Below are positions 41,573 through 53,800 of a DNA stretch of 64,000 nucleotides, piece by piece (positions within the stretch are counted from its first letter, which is position 1; every line of letters starts with the position of its first letter). A program made the position numbers and the translations under genes. Under the pieces are notes generated by a model that was not told the DNA's origin, did not search any database, and was given only the letters and a program-made list of their open reading frames with translations. The DNA lies in assembly GCA_018136815.1 (NCBI GenBank), contig CM030936.1, positions 4,230,474 through 4,294,473 on the forward strand, written 5' to 3'. The DNA is from Isochrysis galbana. Its lineage: Eukaryota; Haptophyta; Isochrysidales; Isochrysidaceae.

Positions 41573-42473
41573 CCTAGCTGGGAAACACAGCCGGGGCTTC
41601 TCCAAACACAGGAAACACGGTCTGTGTTTGGGTTTCGTAGAAACACAGCCAAACACAGTCCTAAACACAGCGGGGGAGCGGGGGGCTTCTGCTACCTCTA
41701 CCTACTATCTATAACTGTAACTCTCTCTAAGTATAGTACTTTGTAGATTGTCAACATGCCCCGCACTCGGCTTCGCTGCTCCGCTCCCCCCGCGCGCGGC
41801 CCCGCGCTACGCTCCCTTGTGACCGTGCGCAACCCCCCCCCCGTCTCTCCTCCCTCACACCCATGTTCAACCCCAACCTCGACCGTTCCTAGCGCGCGCG
41901 CGCGTGCAACGACGAGGCGACAGACGAGCAGACGAGGCAGACCCTGCCGAGACACCGACACCCCGCGGCAGGAGATGGCACCCACGGCCGTTGCGCCCCT
42001 GCAGTGGGCCGTGCTCCTCAACGGAGCGCGAGGCCAGCGGGCGGCCGTCCTGCAAGACGACGACGAGGCATGATGTGACGAAGAGGCCCTGCCCGCCGCG
42101 CGTGGCGCTTGGCAGGCCGGGAAGCATGACCACCGTTGGCGTGTTGGCGTGCTCCCCGCCCGCGCCACCGGCCTGAGTCAGCCCGTCCTTCAGTGAGTGC
42201 GCAAGCGATCCATTGTCGCGAGGCGCACCAACACAGTTTGGTTTGGGGGTCCGTCATCATCCTCGGCCTCGGCGAGGAAGACCCCAACCACACGCTGTGG
42301 CGGTGCATTAGTTGTCGTGTGGAGCGGCGCGGCAGTGCTGCGCGCGCACGCCGCTAGCCACTGGCCAGCTGCTACAAACACGGCGGCCAAACAGGAGGGG
42401 GTTTGAAACACGGCAAAACACGGCTGTGTTTGGTTTTCCTAGAAACACGGTAAACACGTGTTTCCCAGCTAGG
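41573..42473. mobile_element. hAT-like nonautonomous element with 8-bp target duplication
   Basis: Ends CCTAGCTGGGAAACAC and its exact inverse GTGTTTCCCAGCTAGG, 901 bp apart. GTTGGCGG directly flanks both sides (41565-41572 and 42474-42481). Subterminal regions are full of AAACACAG / AAACACGG words in both orientations (41583-41670, 42403-42460), as in hAT elements where they bind transposase. The interior is GC-rich with no transposase frame. Confidence 0.92.
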
Positions 42474-42481
42474 GTTGGCGG

Positions 42482-43171
42482 GCCCGGACACTGGGCTGAT
42501 GGCAGAGAAGGATGGGAATCACGACGGGCAACTTTATCCATTAGTTGGAGCACACCTTTTCATGTCGGAGGGTTTCTTCTTCCCATCAGCACTAGGAATG
42601 GGGGGGGCACCCTAGGGATGCTCGTCTACAAGACTCTCTCCGACGCGAGGCCTTTTGACGAGGAGAACGTTGAGGATGAGAAGGTTGAGGAGGGGGAGGG
42701 GGGAGGGGGGAGGAAGGCGCGGTCAACAAAACCTCTCGGGCCTCGGGTGCGGTGTGGGTCCCACGGTCCCACACATGACGGCGTCTCCTGTGAAGAGACG
42801 CGCGACGAGGGCTCTCGTCTCCCACGTCCGATCGGGAGAGACTCTCCTTCCTGACCATTTATTAAAACAAGGACCCGCCCGTTCCCCCCCCCCGCCCCCC
42901 AAACTCCCGCCGGGCTCCGCCGCATCCGTCTGTGACGAAACCACGAGGAACGTTGTCGATGATGGCGCCTCTTCCCGCCGCCGCTCCCCCCCCCGCGCGG
43001 CTCTGCTCTCTCCTCTTCCCCCCCCCCGCGGCTCTGCTTCATCCCCCCCTCCCCCCCCCCGCGGCTCTGCTCCCTCCTCCCCCTTCCCCCCGCGCGGCTC
43101 GGCTCCCCCCCCTCCCCCCCCCGCGGCGCGAGAGGGCGCCTAACCCCGAAAGTCCCCCGGAGTTGCTCGGC

Positions 43172-43252
<81 letters not shown>

Positions 43253-43266
43253 TCTCTCTCTCTCTT

Positions 43267-43320
<54 letters not shown>

Positions 43321-43635
43321 CCCCCCCCCCCCCCCCCCCCCTCTCTCTCTCCGGCCTCCCAAAGACTCTCGCTCTCTCTCCAGGCCGCCAGACTGGACGG
43401 GGGGCGGGGAGGGGGCGGGGCCCCTCGCTTCCATTCTCTTCTGAATACCTTGCTTTACTTAACGTATTCTCTGCCTCGCTCTGCGGCGCTTCCCATTCTC
43501 CTGCTCTCCTACTCTGGTCCGTTCCTCTTTTTACGTATCTGTCTGTACTCCACATCTGTCGAGGGAGAGAGAGGGGCAGCAGGGGGCGAACGAGGAGAGG
43601 GAGGAGGGGGAGGGGGAGGGCCCAGAGCTGCCACG
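42482..43635 (+). promoter_or_regulatory. Upstream region of the Ubl/LRR gene with long CT tract
   Basis: 42880-43130 is C-rich with repeated CCCGCGGCTCTGCT words. 43169-43350 is (CT)n with C runs. 43440-43635 is the probable 5' UTR, ending GGGAGGGCCCAGAGCTGCCACGATG at the start codon. Confidence 0.55.
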
Positions 43636-45615
43636 ATGCACGCGGCGACACGGACCGATGCTCGCCTCGTTCTCATCCGGCTGTCCGACCGCACGATCAG
43701 CGCCCCAGCCTCAGAGACCGTCGCTGCGGCCGCAATGGCTGCCGCGGCCGCCGCTGGGCTTCCTCTAAACCTTGGCCTTCTCACGCTGACAGCCGGTGGC
43801 CGGCGGCTGGACGGCTCGGCCACGCTCGCCGACGCCATTCGAGCTCGACCGTACACCACTATCCGTGCAACGCTTCCTCTCCATGGAGGCGTGTCCATCA
43901 GCTCTGAGAAGCTCTTCAAGGCCTTCAAGGCATTCGGAATCAATCAGACGTATGAGATGGAGCGCGAGCAGTTCGTCAAGCTGCTGATGCGTCCGGGCAA
44001 GGGCTGCGTCCCCCTCGACAAGCAGCGCGCCAGCGCGCTCTTTGATCGGTTCCGCACCGCCACGGCCAGCACCGTCAACGTGGCCAACTTTGTGGGCGCG
44101 TGCTCCGCGAAGCTGGCTTGGGATACCGAGATTTGTCGCCGCCGGTGGGAAGCAAACGGCGGCGGCGAGGTCGAGGAAGCGCTTAACTCAGGCGCCGTCG
44201 CGCTTCTCGATGCCGAGTGGATGGTCCGGGAGTCCGCTCGAGGAGGTGTGCTCCAGCCGCGGCAGCGGCTGCCCCCAGAGGCGTTTGTTGCACTCGATGA
44301 ACTCCGCACGACCACCTCATCTAGCATGCTCCCCATCGTCGCCGTCTCGCACTGCTGGCTCGCAAAGGACCACGCCGACCCGCGCGGTCACAACTTCTCC
44401 ACCTTGCGCCGGGTGCTGAGCATGATGTTGGAACATCGCTACCTGGGCAAGCCGTGCTTTCCGCGCCTCGGCGTCTTCATCGACTTTTGCTCGATCCACC
44501 AGCGCTGTCGAGGCCAAGATGGCCAGCCGCAGCGGAAGCTCATCCCGCCGGCCGAGGGAGAGGCGGAGCCGCCCGTCGACGCCATCTTCCCGGAGGAGGC
44601 CCAGCTCTTTGACAGGGCGCTTGCCAGCCTGTCCACCTTCTACTCGCACCCAGCCATCTTCTCGTTGCTGCTCACGTCCCACTTCCCCGCTGACTATGCC
44701 AACGCGCAGCTCATCGGGGATGGAGGGAGCAACGCCATCTACATGGGCCGAGGCTGGTGCTTCTGCGAGGCCATGTGGTCAACGCTGGTCAAAGACCCAG
44801 CCCTGGTGCTTGATCTAGGGCTCGACACGTTCGACGAACACATCGGGTGGAACGACTTCACGGAGATTTGCTCCCGCCGTGGCACGCCGCCCATGGAGCC
44901 CTGGAGGTTCGAGGCGCTCCTCAAGACGAAGCGATTCTCCGTCGAGAGCGACGCCGCGCTCGTGGCCAGGCTGTACCGTGAAGGCTTCGAGAAGCGCTTC
45001 GCCCCTGCCACCGAGCTCAGCTACCTTGATCTCGGTTGGGCGGACGACGAGGTCGAGGCGCTGGCCTCGATCCTCAAGTCGGGAGTCGTCAACAGACTGA
45101 CCTCTCTCTCCCTCGTCGGCAATCAAATTGGTGACGTGGGCGCTCGTTCACTGGCCGACTGCCTCGTGGGCCTGCCCAAGCTGCGCCACCTGGACCTCAG
45201 CTTCAATGCACTTGGCGAGGAGGGTACAAGCGCGATCGCCTTGGGGCTTGGACGCGTGAGAGGTTTGGAGATTCTCCAGCTTACCTACAACAATATCGGA
45301 GATGAGGGCGCGGCCGCACTGGCGACCGCATTGGCAGGTGTCCGGAAGCTTGTCGAGCTGCGCCTCGACTGGAACGAGGTGGGTGACGCCGGCGTGGTTG
45401 CTATCGCCTCCAAGCTACGCAAGACGCCTGACTTGCGCGTGCTGGAACTCGGCTGGAACGCCTTCAGTGATGCAGGCGCACGAGCGCTTGCCGAAGTGCT
45501 ACCCGAGTTACCCGAGCTTGGGTGGCTAGCCACGGTTGCCAACACTTTCAAAGAGGACGCGCGCGCGGCGCTCCTCTCCGCATGGGGCGAACGATGCGGC
45601 CAATTGAAGCTCTGA
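43636..45615 (+). CDS. Ubiquitin-like / EF-like / HET-like / LRR receptor-like protein
   Basis: 659 aa, single exon, ATG 43636 in GCCACGATGC. Residues 1-78 look ubiquitin-like: LVLIRLSDRTISAP, LTLTAGGRRLDGSATLADAI and a terminal LPLHGG. Residues 80-155 resemble a degenerate EF-hand pair (AFKAFGINQTYEMEREQFVK). Residues about 225-400 carry the block order LPIVAVSHCWL, DPRGHN, GVFIDFCSIHQRC, MGRGWCFCEAMWS, as in HET-like and related protist domains. Residues about 460-650 hold five to six RNase-inhibitor-type leucine-rich repeats (LTSLSLVGNQIGDVGARSLA, LRHLDLSFNALGEEGTSAIA, LEILQLTYNNIGDEGAAALA, LVELRLDWNEVGDAGVVAIA). This is the layout of an intracellular sensor: effector-like middle plus LRR, with a ubiquitin-like head. 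No nucleotide-binding domain is seen. Role in defence or signalling is inference. Confidence 0.78.
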   Translation: MHAATRTDARLVLIRLSDRTISAPASETVAAAAMAAAAAAGLPLNLGLLTLTAGGRRLDGSATLADAIRARPYTTIRATLPLHGGVSISSEKLFKAFKAFGINQTYEMEREQFVKLLMRPGKGCVPLDKQRASALFDRFRTATASTVNVANFVGACSAKLAWDTEICRRRWEANGGGEVEEALNSGAVALLDAEWMVRESARGGVLQPRQRLPPEAFVALDELRTTTSSSMLPIVAVSHCWLAKDHADPRGHNFSTLRRVLSMMLEHRYLGKPCFPRLGVFIDFCSIHQRCRGQDGQPQRKLIPPAEGEAEPPVDAIFPEEAQLFDRALASLSTFYSHPAIFSLLLTSHFPADYANAQLIGDGGSNAIYMGRGWCFCEAMWSTLVKDPALVLDLGLDTFDEHIGWNDFTEICSRRGTPPMEPWRFEALLKTKRFSVESDAALVARLYREGFEKRFAPATELSYLDLGWADDEVEALASILKSGVVNRLTSLSLVGNQIGDVGARSLADCLVGLPKLRHLDLSFNALGEEGTSAIALGLGRVRGLEILQLTYNNIGDEGAAALATALAGVRKLVELRLDWNEVGDAGVVAIASKLRKTPDLRVLELGWNAFSDAGARALAEVLPELPELGWLATVANTFKEDARAALLSAWGERCGQLKL

Positions 45616-46449
45616 GTCTTTGTGTCGCGCCATTAGAGACTTCCCACACGACTGAGCCCTTCAAGACACCACCTACCCTTGCCATCCCCGAGCCAAGCGA
45701 TGCTCTTGCGGCCGTGGCATGCGCTTCGATGCCACGGCGAGATTGGATAGCTGTCCCGTGCTCACTTCTCCGAGCATCCCCTCATGATTCTCGCTATGAT
45801 CTCACTGCATGATCGTTTCCGTGGTGACCTAATCCGGGCCGGCTCGCCCCGGAGGAGGAGGCGACCCAGGGTGGCACATGGTGGCCGACGTGGAGATATA
45901 TGTCGATGTTGCTGATCATGGACTGTTCCACCGCATGGACTCCGGCGACGTGCCACTCTTTGACTTCTTTCTCCGGATTGCATGCTTTTGCGGCTTTTGC
46001 GGATACATGGGCACCTGCGTGCCGAGACAGAGTAGCTCCATTCACCTATGATGGTGCGAATGCTCCTCCTCGGAAGAGCGTGCCAGTTGCAACGCATGTA
46101 TTCAGCCTACGATCTAGCTCCTCCGCTCAATCTCCAGGGTCGTTCGATGGACATCCCGTGCTCCCTATGTGTCTCTGTACCGTCACGTGGGAAGCAAGAC
46201 GGAGGTTCCGTCCTTTCCCGTTGCATACCCCCAAGCATATGCTTAATCACGACTCGGCTAGTCTTCTACGTTCGTCCCGTATAAACTCTTATTCGCTACT
46301 ACTAGTATGTAGTATTTCCTTCCGTCCTTGCTCCCTTGTTTGCTTTTTTGGTGCCATGTTTTGCCGTGAGAATGTTCTGTTAGAAGAAGTTCGGTTTTGT
46401 GCGTTTCCTCTTGTAAGGGTCCAACGGTCCAACTATCAACCATCGTTAA
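45616..46449. other. Intergenic, no firm gene
   Basis: A minus-strand frame at about 45794-46045 includes DIYLHVGHHVPPWV but no recognised motif, so it is not called. The rest is AT-richer 3' flank. Confidence 0.4.
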
Positions 46450-46690
46450 AACGATAGGGGCACCGTCTGCCCGCCTTCCTCTGCTGACGGGCCTTCAGCC
46501 CGTCAGCGTGCCTCCGAAAGCATCTCCTCCGCCGCGCCTGCCGCCGGCTTGCCTCCCTCCTCATTGCCCTCAGACCCTATGGGTCCTGCCAATTCGTCAT
46601 CATCTCAATTCGTCATACCAGCTGGCATGCTCGCACTCACACACACACAAAATCTAAGATTCCGGGCTAACGCCTACTATTGACTAGGTT
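46450..46690 (+). repeat. Ser/Pro-rich module, copy 2, and dispersed-repeat end
   Basis: 46465-46610 matches 47430-47555 (CTGCCCGCCTTCCTCTGCTG, CCTCATTGCCCTCAG, CCTATGGG). 46625-46640 GGCATGCTCGCACTCACA also matches 47634-47650. It lacks the upstream ATG found in copy 3. 46654-46690 is a diverged copy of the repeat at 14583-14635. Confidence 0.65.
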
Positions 46691-47388
46691 CTCTACCTCT
46701 CTACCGACATCGCCCTTGTCTCTTGTCTCCCTCCCCCGCACCTCCGTCCCCTCCCCCCTTCATTCCTTTTCCTTCGGTTTCCGGGGTCCTGTCGCATTCG
46801 CGAATCGACGCTCGTTAGGCTTCTCTCTTCTCTTCGTTTGGTATTTATCGTTATAACTCTCTCGTTCTCGTTCTCGGTCAAAAAACTTCGCGTGGACGCC
46901 TAGGATCTAGGGTTCTGGAGCGCCCTCTCTCTTTCTCTCGAAGAGAAGGGAAGTTTCCCCACCTTTCTTCCTCCCAGGCGCCTCGCAAAAAGGTTTAATT
47001 CGCTATCTCCCCGCGTTTCTCTACCTGCTTCTGGGGGCAATCAGGTTTGGTTTGCCATCTCCCCTTGGAGATCAATTTAGGTTCGCTGCTTGGGTGAGGG
47101 AATCTTTCTCTTTGGTCCTTGGTTTGCCATCTCTCCTTGGAGATTGATTTAGATTCGCTGCTTTGGTTTTTGGTTACCTTGACCCTTGATGCAAGTTGCA
47201 TGAAAGCCCTTGGTGCATCCTGTTTTCTGCATCGTTGTCCGACGTCCTGTCGTCAGTCGTCATCCGTCGCTCTCGCTCTCGTCGCTCTCGTTCTCGTAAC
47301 ACTCGTACCCTACAAACTCGCCTTGCCTCACCAGCCCCTGCCAACACAGCCCTCCTCTCACTCACCCTCGCCTCTCGCCACTCGCTCG
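46691..47388. other. Leader-like, pyrimidine-rich sequence
   Basis: Two similar blocks at 47040-47090 and 47120-47165 (TTTGCCATCTCTCCTTGGAG, ATTTAGATTCGCTGCTT). 47265-47300 is TCGTTCTCG-rich like 40070-40130. Confidence 0.5.
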
Positions 47389-47680
47389 ATGTCGCTCTCG
47401 CCGCCGTCCTCGCCCTCGCTCAAGCCCGCCTGCCCGCCTTCCTCTGCTGACGGGCCTCAGCCCGTCAGCGTCTCCGAAGTCGTCTCCTCCGCCGCGCCTG
47501 CCGCCGGTCTGCCTCCTTCCTCATTGCCCTCAGGCCCTATGGGCCATCACAATTCGTCAGGTCCGGCCCAGGTACACTACCTTGGGTCTAGTTCGGTGTA
47601 TGTGGCTCGAGCAGGCCTAGTGCTGTTCGTGGTGGCATGCTCGCACTCACATACCGGTGTCATTAATACATGCCACTGAA
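47389..47680 (+). CDS. Ser/Pro-rich module, possible first exon (copy 3 of 3)
   Basis: ATG 47389 opens MSLSPPSSPSLKPACPPSSA and continues to SGPAQ, where CAG|GTACAC (near 47572) could be a donor; read straight it stops at 47677-47679. It shares sequence with 46465-46650 and more loosely with 40203-40382. No function recognised. Confidence 0.35.
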
Positions 47681-47854
47681 ATGCCATCGTGGATTTATGA
47701 TCAGCACTATCGTCATCACACCCACACGATGAGCGCCGTTTACAAGGCCACACGAGACAAGATACGCCTCTCGTGACGCACTAGCTACTCTTGTGACCTC
47801 GGCCATTCTAGGCGATTCATTGCTCTGACGGCTGGTCCTACAAGTAGAGGCAAC

Positions 47855-50800
47855 TCACCCACGAGAGATTAGTTTGATCGCCGCCGCCCCTCCGGCGGCT
47901 CTGAGCGCAGATAGTTCAGCTTCCCTTTGTCGTATCGTCTCTTTAGCGATCCCAAGCTGCCGCTCAGCCTCGACAAGTAGCTTTTTCATCCGGTGTACAC
48001 GAACCTTGTCTCGACCCTCTTCCTCGGTCGCCTCGCCATTAGCTGCCTGCAGGCTCATGCGATGTGCGGGTGCAGCCGCTGCAGTGGCACTCGCTTGGAG
48101 ATCGCCCGGGCGGAATGCTGCTACGGTCAGCTGCTCGCCTTGCCCTTCCGGGTGGCCAGCACTGGTTTGCTGCGCGGGAGCAAAAGTAGGTGTCGCACCG
48201 AGCATACCCCAGAAGCTTGACGAGGCGTCGGCTTGGGCGCGCACCGCAGCCTGCCCCTCTTCAATACGTTTGAGCTCTTCCGGTGAGAACTCAAGGAAGC
48301 CTGCAATGACCGGCATCGCCTGCTGAAAGCCCTCGGGCCCCCGTTCAGCGGCAGTGATGAGAGCGTTGCGCAGATACTGGAGATTGGTCTGCACGTTCCT
48401 CTGTGCTTGGAGCATCCGCGCCTGGCTTTCGTTGCGCTCGAGGAGCTCAGCCTCCCGCAGTGCCCACTGGCGACGGGCATCGGTCGCCCCCTTGAGCCGC
48501 GCTTCCAAAGAGAACGCTCGCGAGCGCCAGCGCTCAACTTCGCGCGATACTAGCGCTTGCTGGCGTGCGTGGGCATAGAGCTCCGCCTCGCCTGAAGCCG
48601 ACGAGATATCGCCAAGCGAGGGCGAGGGAGAGGCGCCATCTCCGAGGTCGGCCCCACTGCTGTTCAAATATGAGCCGTGCTCCACGGGAGAGGCCGGCTC
48701 CGCCCATGCTGGCAACATCTCGTTGGTCCCTTCCCGCGAAAATGATGGCCCTCCGGGATCTCGACCACTCACCCGCACCCGGCGTAGAGCATTGCCGAGG
48801 GCTAAAATCTGCTCATGCGCTTTGGCTATCTCGGCATCCTTTGCCACGAGCAGCGAGCGGAAGCGATGCCTCGCTTGCAATAGCTCTCGGCGTGCTGCGG
48901 CGCGCTGTGAGGCCAGACCGCTTGCCGCTTCTTCCTCGGGACCCAGGCCGCTCCTCGCCTCCTTCGCACCATTCTGTGGCTCCACTTCATTGACAGGCCG
49001 ACGCGAACCATTGGTCTTGGGTTCAGTTCCGGCTGTTGCACGTCTTGCGGCGGCCGCGGCGAGGCTTCGCAGCGGCGTGCTGTGAGTGTCAGTAGCGGTA
49101 TGGGCCAAGATTGGTGAGAGGCTATTGCCCGAGAGCTCGCTGTTCGTAGCTCGAGCGGTGTCGAGCGCAACTTCGACAGCCTCAAGCCGTGCCTCGCCAT
49201 CTTGAAGCTCAAGTGCCAGAGCAGTCTCGGCGACCAAGCCCTCTAGCGCGGCGGACTCAGCGGCGCGCAGCGCGCGGGACAGCGCGGCAGTGCTCACAGT
49301 CGCGCCGTCGTCAATGCCAGAAGAGGCCTCGTCCGAAAGGCCGTTCGAAGCGCAGTCACCACTTCCATCCTCGAGCCCCCTAGCTGGACTCGATTCAGTG
49401 AGCTCCCTCGTGGATTGGGCTCGCTCGGCATGTGCGGGCTTGGCTTCCGCATTGTCACCAGCCGCAGGGGCGATCTCGCTGAGTACCTTGGTCAGTCCCC
49501 CACGCTGTTGCGCACCTCCAACTCCTGAGGCGCGCAGGCGTGCCTCCGCCTTGGCGAGCCTGCGCCGCAGCTCTACGGCGCGAGCCTCCTCTACCCGCAA
49601 CGCCTCTTCCCGTGCCGCGAGCCGGGTTGCGATGCTTGCGACCTCGAGGGAGCTCCGTCGCACCTCAGCTTCGCGCTCAGCCACGCGTGCTGCCTCGGCC
49701 ACCGCTGCTGCTGCTGTTTTGGCCGTCGCAGAGTCGCGCTGGTCCAGCTCATCCTTGCGCTGTCGCAACGCGGATCCGAATGAGCGAAGTTGACGCTGTT
49801 GACCCTCGAGCCATTGTTTGTTCGCCTCGAGAGCCGCCACCATGGACTCAGTATCGCCGGAATGGAAGCCAGGAGCGGCAGCCACGCCGCCTGCCGCCGC
49901 ATCGCCGCCTTCCCCACCGCTGCGCAGCTGGGTGCAATCCTCGAAATGACCAAAGCCCTCGCCAGCCTCGTACGCGCGGCGCGCCTCTCGCTCCTCCTCA
50001 AGGGCTTCCTCGGCGGCCTCGGCGGCCTTGCGTGCTGCCGCCGCTGCATCCTGCGCCTCCTCGGCCGCCCGCTCTGCCGCCGCCGCTCGGTCTTCCGCCG
50101 CTTCAGCACGCGCAACGAGTTTTGACGCCTCCGCCTGCGCTTGCATCCGCATCTTTTCCTCACGCTCCGCTGCCGCCGCCGCCGCTTCCGCCGCCATCGC
50201 GGCGGCGCGCTCCTTCTCGGCCTGCATCTCCCGAACAGCGGCGTGCTGAGCATTCCTCATTTCCAATGTACATGCATTGCGCGACGCTTCGGCGGCAGCG
50301 GCTCGACGCTCGGCTCTTTCAACTGCCGCTCGCATTTTGACCTCGGCTGCGGCGTGAGCTGCCGCCGCCTCTTCGGCTCGCTCACCCTGCGAGAGGGTCC
50401 GGAGGGATGCGAGCGCCTCCTCCGCCTCGACGGCGCGAGCGCGGCTCTTGGCTGCCTCGGCCTGTGCTGTTGCAACCGCCGCCGCCAAAGACTCTCTCTC
50501 GGACTCCATTTCCTTGAGCGCTTCCTTAGTCTTGCTTACCTTGTCGCGCTCTTTGGCTAGCTTCGCTTCCAGTTTCTCGTTCTCATGTGTGAGCACGGTG
50601 ACGGCTTCTTGCAGTTTCGACTCGCGCGCCTTGGCATCCCGTTCATTGGCTGCCGCCTCGGCGGCCGACTTGGCGGCCGTCGCCGTGGCGGACGCTCGCG
50701 CACCATCTACTGCCGCCTCAGCCGCCTCGGCTCGCTTCTTGGCCTCAGTAGCAGTGACGCGCTCCGCCGCCAGCGCCGAGCGCAAGCTCTCCAACTGACG

Positions 50801-53800
50801 AGACAGCTTCTGTACGACGTCGTTGCCATCAGCTTGTGGCGGGTCTTCCGTGGGCGGTGCGGTGCGGGCAGCGCCCTCCTGCAGTCGCAATTGCTCTACC
50901 TCCCTCTTTGTCTGCTTCAGCTGCTCCTCGAGGGCCGCATTGGCTGAGCGCAGGGCCGCCGCGTCCGTGTCTGCGGCATCCGACGTTGCGGCCGCCGCCT
51001 GAGTGCCGCTACTTGCCACTAGCTGGAGGCGGTTGCGCAGTTCGGCCGCCTCCGACTCGGCACGTTGCCGTGACATATTCGCCGCCTCAGCTTCGGCCGC
51101 TGCCGCAGCCGCAGCCTCACTTGCAGCCTTGGCAGCATCCTTCAGGGTGCGAAGCTTCTCTTTCTGAGTTGCGACCTTGGCGCTGATCCGTTCGTTATCC
51201 TGGGAGAGCACCGCAACCGCTGACCGAAGCTCCTCTTCGGCAGCCTTGGCTGCCTGGAGCTCCTCGGCCGCAGCGCGAGAGGCCGCCACCGCCTCGGTAC
51301 GCACGCGGACGGTCTCTCCGCGTGCGTTGGTCGCGGCGGCGGCTGCCTCGTTCGCACGGGCCTCGGCCGCCGCCTGCGCCGCAGCCGCGGCCGCAGCCGC
51401 CGTCTCGGCGGCCCTTACCGCCGCAGCCGCCTGGGCGCCCTCGCCACTGGCGGAGGCACGGAGCGCGGCCGCCTCCGCCTCGGCCGCCTCCAGCGTGGCC
51501 TCCATCTGAGAGAGGCGCGATTCTAGCTCGGCCGCCTTCGCCTCGGCGGCCGCTTGCGCGGCCGCCGCCTCGGCTGCAGCAGCTTCCATCTTGTGCAAGG
51601 CCACGGTGTGAGCGCGAAGCACCTCGGCGGACTCCTCAGCGTCCTTTGCGCGAGCCGCAGCGTGAGCATCGCTGGCGCCTTGAGTAGATTCGACCAAGGA
51701 GCGAAGCTACGAGGGGAGGGCAGCGGTGGCTGGTGAGAGGAGTACCGCGACACGGGCGCTGCGGTCCCCGCGCATCTTGGGCAAGCCGCATCGGCCACGG
51801 CTGGTGTCTTACGTGCTCCAACTCTGCCATTGCCGCCGCCTCGGCAGCGATACGCGCCTCGGCCTCCGCTGCGGCCTTTGCTTCAGCCTCCGCAACGCTG
51901 GCTCGTGCTTGCGCCTGCGCCGCCGCGATGGTCTCGGCCGCGGCCGCTTCAACCTCGGCGACGCGTCGCTCGGCGTCCGCCTGAAGTGCCGACACCCTAA
52001 CCGTGGTCTCTCTCTGCGTGGCCTCCATCCGTTCTGCCACAAGAGCGGCGGCGGACTCGGCTGCCGCTTCGGCAGCCGCGAGCGCCTCGCGAGCGTTGCT
52101 GGCCGCGGTGCTTTCGCGATCAAGCTTCGCCTGCAGGCCGTCAGCGCGCGCACGCTGCTGACCAAGGTCCCGATTTGCGACCCAGAGCTTCTCTCTCAGG
52201 GTGCCTTCCTCCGCGCGTGAGGACTCGAGGGCCGACTGAAGCGACGCTGCGCGCTCCACCGCCGCCGCCGCCGCCGCTCGAGCCCCAGGAAGTTCGCGCA
52301 CCTGCGATCACGAACATGGGGATCGGTTCGGCTGCTTATCGGTTCGGCTTCACAAGCAGGAGCACGAAATTTAGGACGGGCGAGACGCGCGAGTACGGCA
52401 AGCGATTGGAGCGGGTGATGGGACAACTGTGGCGACGAGGAGCCACTCATGTGCGCCTTGGAGCGCGGCAAGGAAGCGCCCGCAGGCAAAACGTAGTCTC
52501 CCTCCCCTCTCCCGACCTCGAGCGTGCGGCAACGTGGGAAGCGAGGGGCTTCGGCACGCGGGGCTCGTGAACGGTGGCCTGGAGCGCCGGCAGTGATACT
52601 GTGGGCCAGATCTCCCAGTCGCCACGCCAAAGATGAACACCAACACTCTGGATCAACGGCATGCCAGTGCAATCGGCATGCACGCGACAATGCCTCAAAA
52701 CCACTCCCCACTCAGCTACCCACGTGACGCACCTGCGTAGTCGCCTCATCCAGTGCCTGCTGCAGCCTCTGCCGCTGCTCCTCGGCGGCTTCGAGCGCAG
52801 CCGCAAGCGACTCCGGAGCAGTGGCCCCTTCTTTGCCCCCTGCGCCACCGTGAGCTGCGAGTTGCGCGCGCGAGAGAGCTTCCTGCACCTGCTGGCGCTC
52901 GCGCTGAGCCGCCTCGAGCTCGGCCTCGAGCGCCGCGGCGCGACCCTCGGCCGCCTCCGCGCGTGCACGCGCCTCGGCGGCCGCGGCGGCAGCCGCCTCA
53001 ACGTCGGCCGCCGCCTGCCGCGCCGAGGCCGCCGCCGCTGCCTCCGCCTCCACCCGCGCGGCCGCCTCGCGGGACGCGAGCGCGCGGCCCTCTGCCTCGG
53101 CCTGCTCCGCCGCCGCCTGCGCCTCCCGCGCTGCTTGGATCCGCTTGACCGCATCGAGCTCCGCCTCGGATCGTCGTGCCTCCTCAGCCGCCGCGCGCTC
53201 CTCCGCGCGTGCCGCTGCCGCCGCTGCCGCCTCGCCCTTGCGGCCCGCCTCCGCCTCGGCGGTCCTCCGCTCGGCGGCCGTGGCCTGCGCCTCCGCGGCC
53301 AGCTCGTCCGCTCGCGTTTCCAGCGATGACACGCGCTGCTGTGCCGCCATCAGCTGAGCGCGAACGCTCTCGCACTCACGCTGGGCCTCCTCGAGCTGCC
53401 TCCTCCATTCCTCCGCTTGCGCGGCGACCCGACGCTCGGCCTCGGCAGAAGCCTCCGCCTCTGCCTGCCGCACCCGCTCGGCCACGGCTGACTCGGCAAC
53501 GGCTGCGGTCGCCGCGGCGTGAGACTGGTCTACCGCGACGGCCCGCGCGTTGGCGAGCTCGGCGCGCGCCGAGGCGGCGTCGGCGGCCGCACGTCGCGCC
53601 TCAGCGCGAGCCGCATCCGCTTCTAGCTTTGCGGCCTTGGCCTGCGCGCGGGCCGCCTCGGCCTCGGCGGCCGCGTCATCGGCACGCGCGGCGGCGGCGC
53701 GCGACTCGAGGTCAGCGCGGGCAGTGATCTCGGGCGGCGCTCCCGGTGGCAGCGCGCCTAGCGCCTGCACGAGCTCCTCCCCCTCGAGCCCCTCGAAGTT

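Noticed and set aside
45794-46045. Minus-strand frame with HVGHHVPPWVASS
   Set aside because: Short, no family match and no supporting splice or start context.
47993-52230. Plus-strand frames opposite the golgin exons
   Set aside because: Ala/Arg/Pro-rich mirror frames caused by GCx codons on the coding strand.
52175-52727. ORFs within 52302-52732
   Set aside because: This is an intron by splice sites and by loss of the coiled-coil frame; the ORFs have no motif.
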